Of a stretch of 33,918 bases of DNA, positions 33,850-33,918 are shown piece by piece. The notes beneath the pieces were generated by a model. It did no database searches. It worked only from the letters and a program-made list of their open reading frames with translations, and was not told the origin of the DNA. Made by a program: the position numbers and the translations under genes. Positions within the stretch are counted from its first letter, which is position 1. Each line of letters opens with the position of its first letter. Origin of the DNA: Variovorax sp. CF313 (GTDB lineage: Bacteria; Pseudomonadota; Gammaproteobacteria; Burkholderiales; Burkholderiaceae_C). The DNA lies in NCBI RefSeq assembly GCF_000282635.1, contig NZ_AKIW01000008.1, positions 1 through 33,918 of the forward strand. Reading direction: 5' to 3'.

Positions 33850-33918
33850 ATGGCAGGGACGGAAGGAAGCAAGGCGCCAACGGAGCGCGAACCACAGACG
33901 GCAGTAGCACCACTGAAC
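33850..33918 (+). CDS. Second Rhs effector, N-terminal start (truncated by window end)
   Basis: Only the first 23 codons are present. The protein starts MAGTEGSKAPTEREPQTAVA and reaches the same tag as the first Rhs protein. The last 36 bp match bases 28562-28597 of the first rhs gene with a single difference. A purine-rich GGGAAACCAGAAA precedes the ATG. It is most likely a paralogous rhs gene with its own toxin. Confidence 0.8.
   Translation, partial: MAGTEGSKAPTEREPQTAVAPLN

Overview
The window is GC-rich DNA with beta-proteobacterial gene content and arrangement. A Variovorax-like member of the Comamonadaceae is the best guess, inferred from protein style, synteny and codon use; no rRNA gene or other taxonomic marker is present. 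Genes are dense, often overlap by 4 bp, and almost all are on the plus strand except the 10.87-17.18 kb block.

Region 1 (1-4239) is lipid and flavin metabolism: the 3' end of etfA, a strong intrinsic terminator, a 596-residue acyl-CoA dehydrogenase, a nitronate monooxygenase-family flavoprotein and a membrane acyltransferase. Region 2 (4340-10760) is a complete cytochrome bd operon in the order cydD-cydC-cydA-cydB-cydX, with a perfect 8-bp inverted repeat just downstream of a TATGAT -10 element. A convergent GbsR/MarR-type regulator gene follows it.

Region 3 (10869-17180, minus strand) holds the GbsR regulator, a DUF2167 membrane protein, an iron-uptake pair (PiuC-like Fe(II)/2-oxoglutarate hydroxylase and TonB-dependent receptor), a cupin and a prolyl aminopeptidase. 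Region 4 (17293-23078, plus) holds an ArsR regulator overlapping an SRPBCC gene, a 61-residue coiled protein, chorismate synthase (aroC), an MFS transporter and a large exported metallophosphoesterase lipoprotein. ArsR and aroC both look like leaderless transcripts.

Region 5 (about 23240 to the window end) is the accessory part: a type VI secretion VgrG-Rhs polymorphic-toxin island without structural T6SS genes. A 28-codon AT-rich leader ORF overlaps the vgrG start. VgrG carries a transthyretin-like domain and a long Ala/Gly-rich tail. Then come a Sel1-type protein made of three exact 100-codon units, a pentapeptide-type protein, a small exported protein, and a 1614-residue Rhs effector. The Rhs C-terminal toxin looks like DUF4329 and has a JAB/JAMM-like E...HxH...SxxD residue set. 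It is followed by a candidate exported immunity protein, an internally deleted pentapeptide remnant, and the start of a second rhs gene that runs off the window.

The most notable observation is an N-terminal peptide, EREPQTAVAPLNTI. It is identical in the Sel1 protein and Rhs1, and Rhs2 matches it as far as the window reaches (12 residues). In Sel1 it is encoded with different synonymous codons, so it is conserved as protein. It may be a loading or recognition tag for this island.
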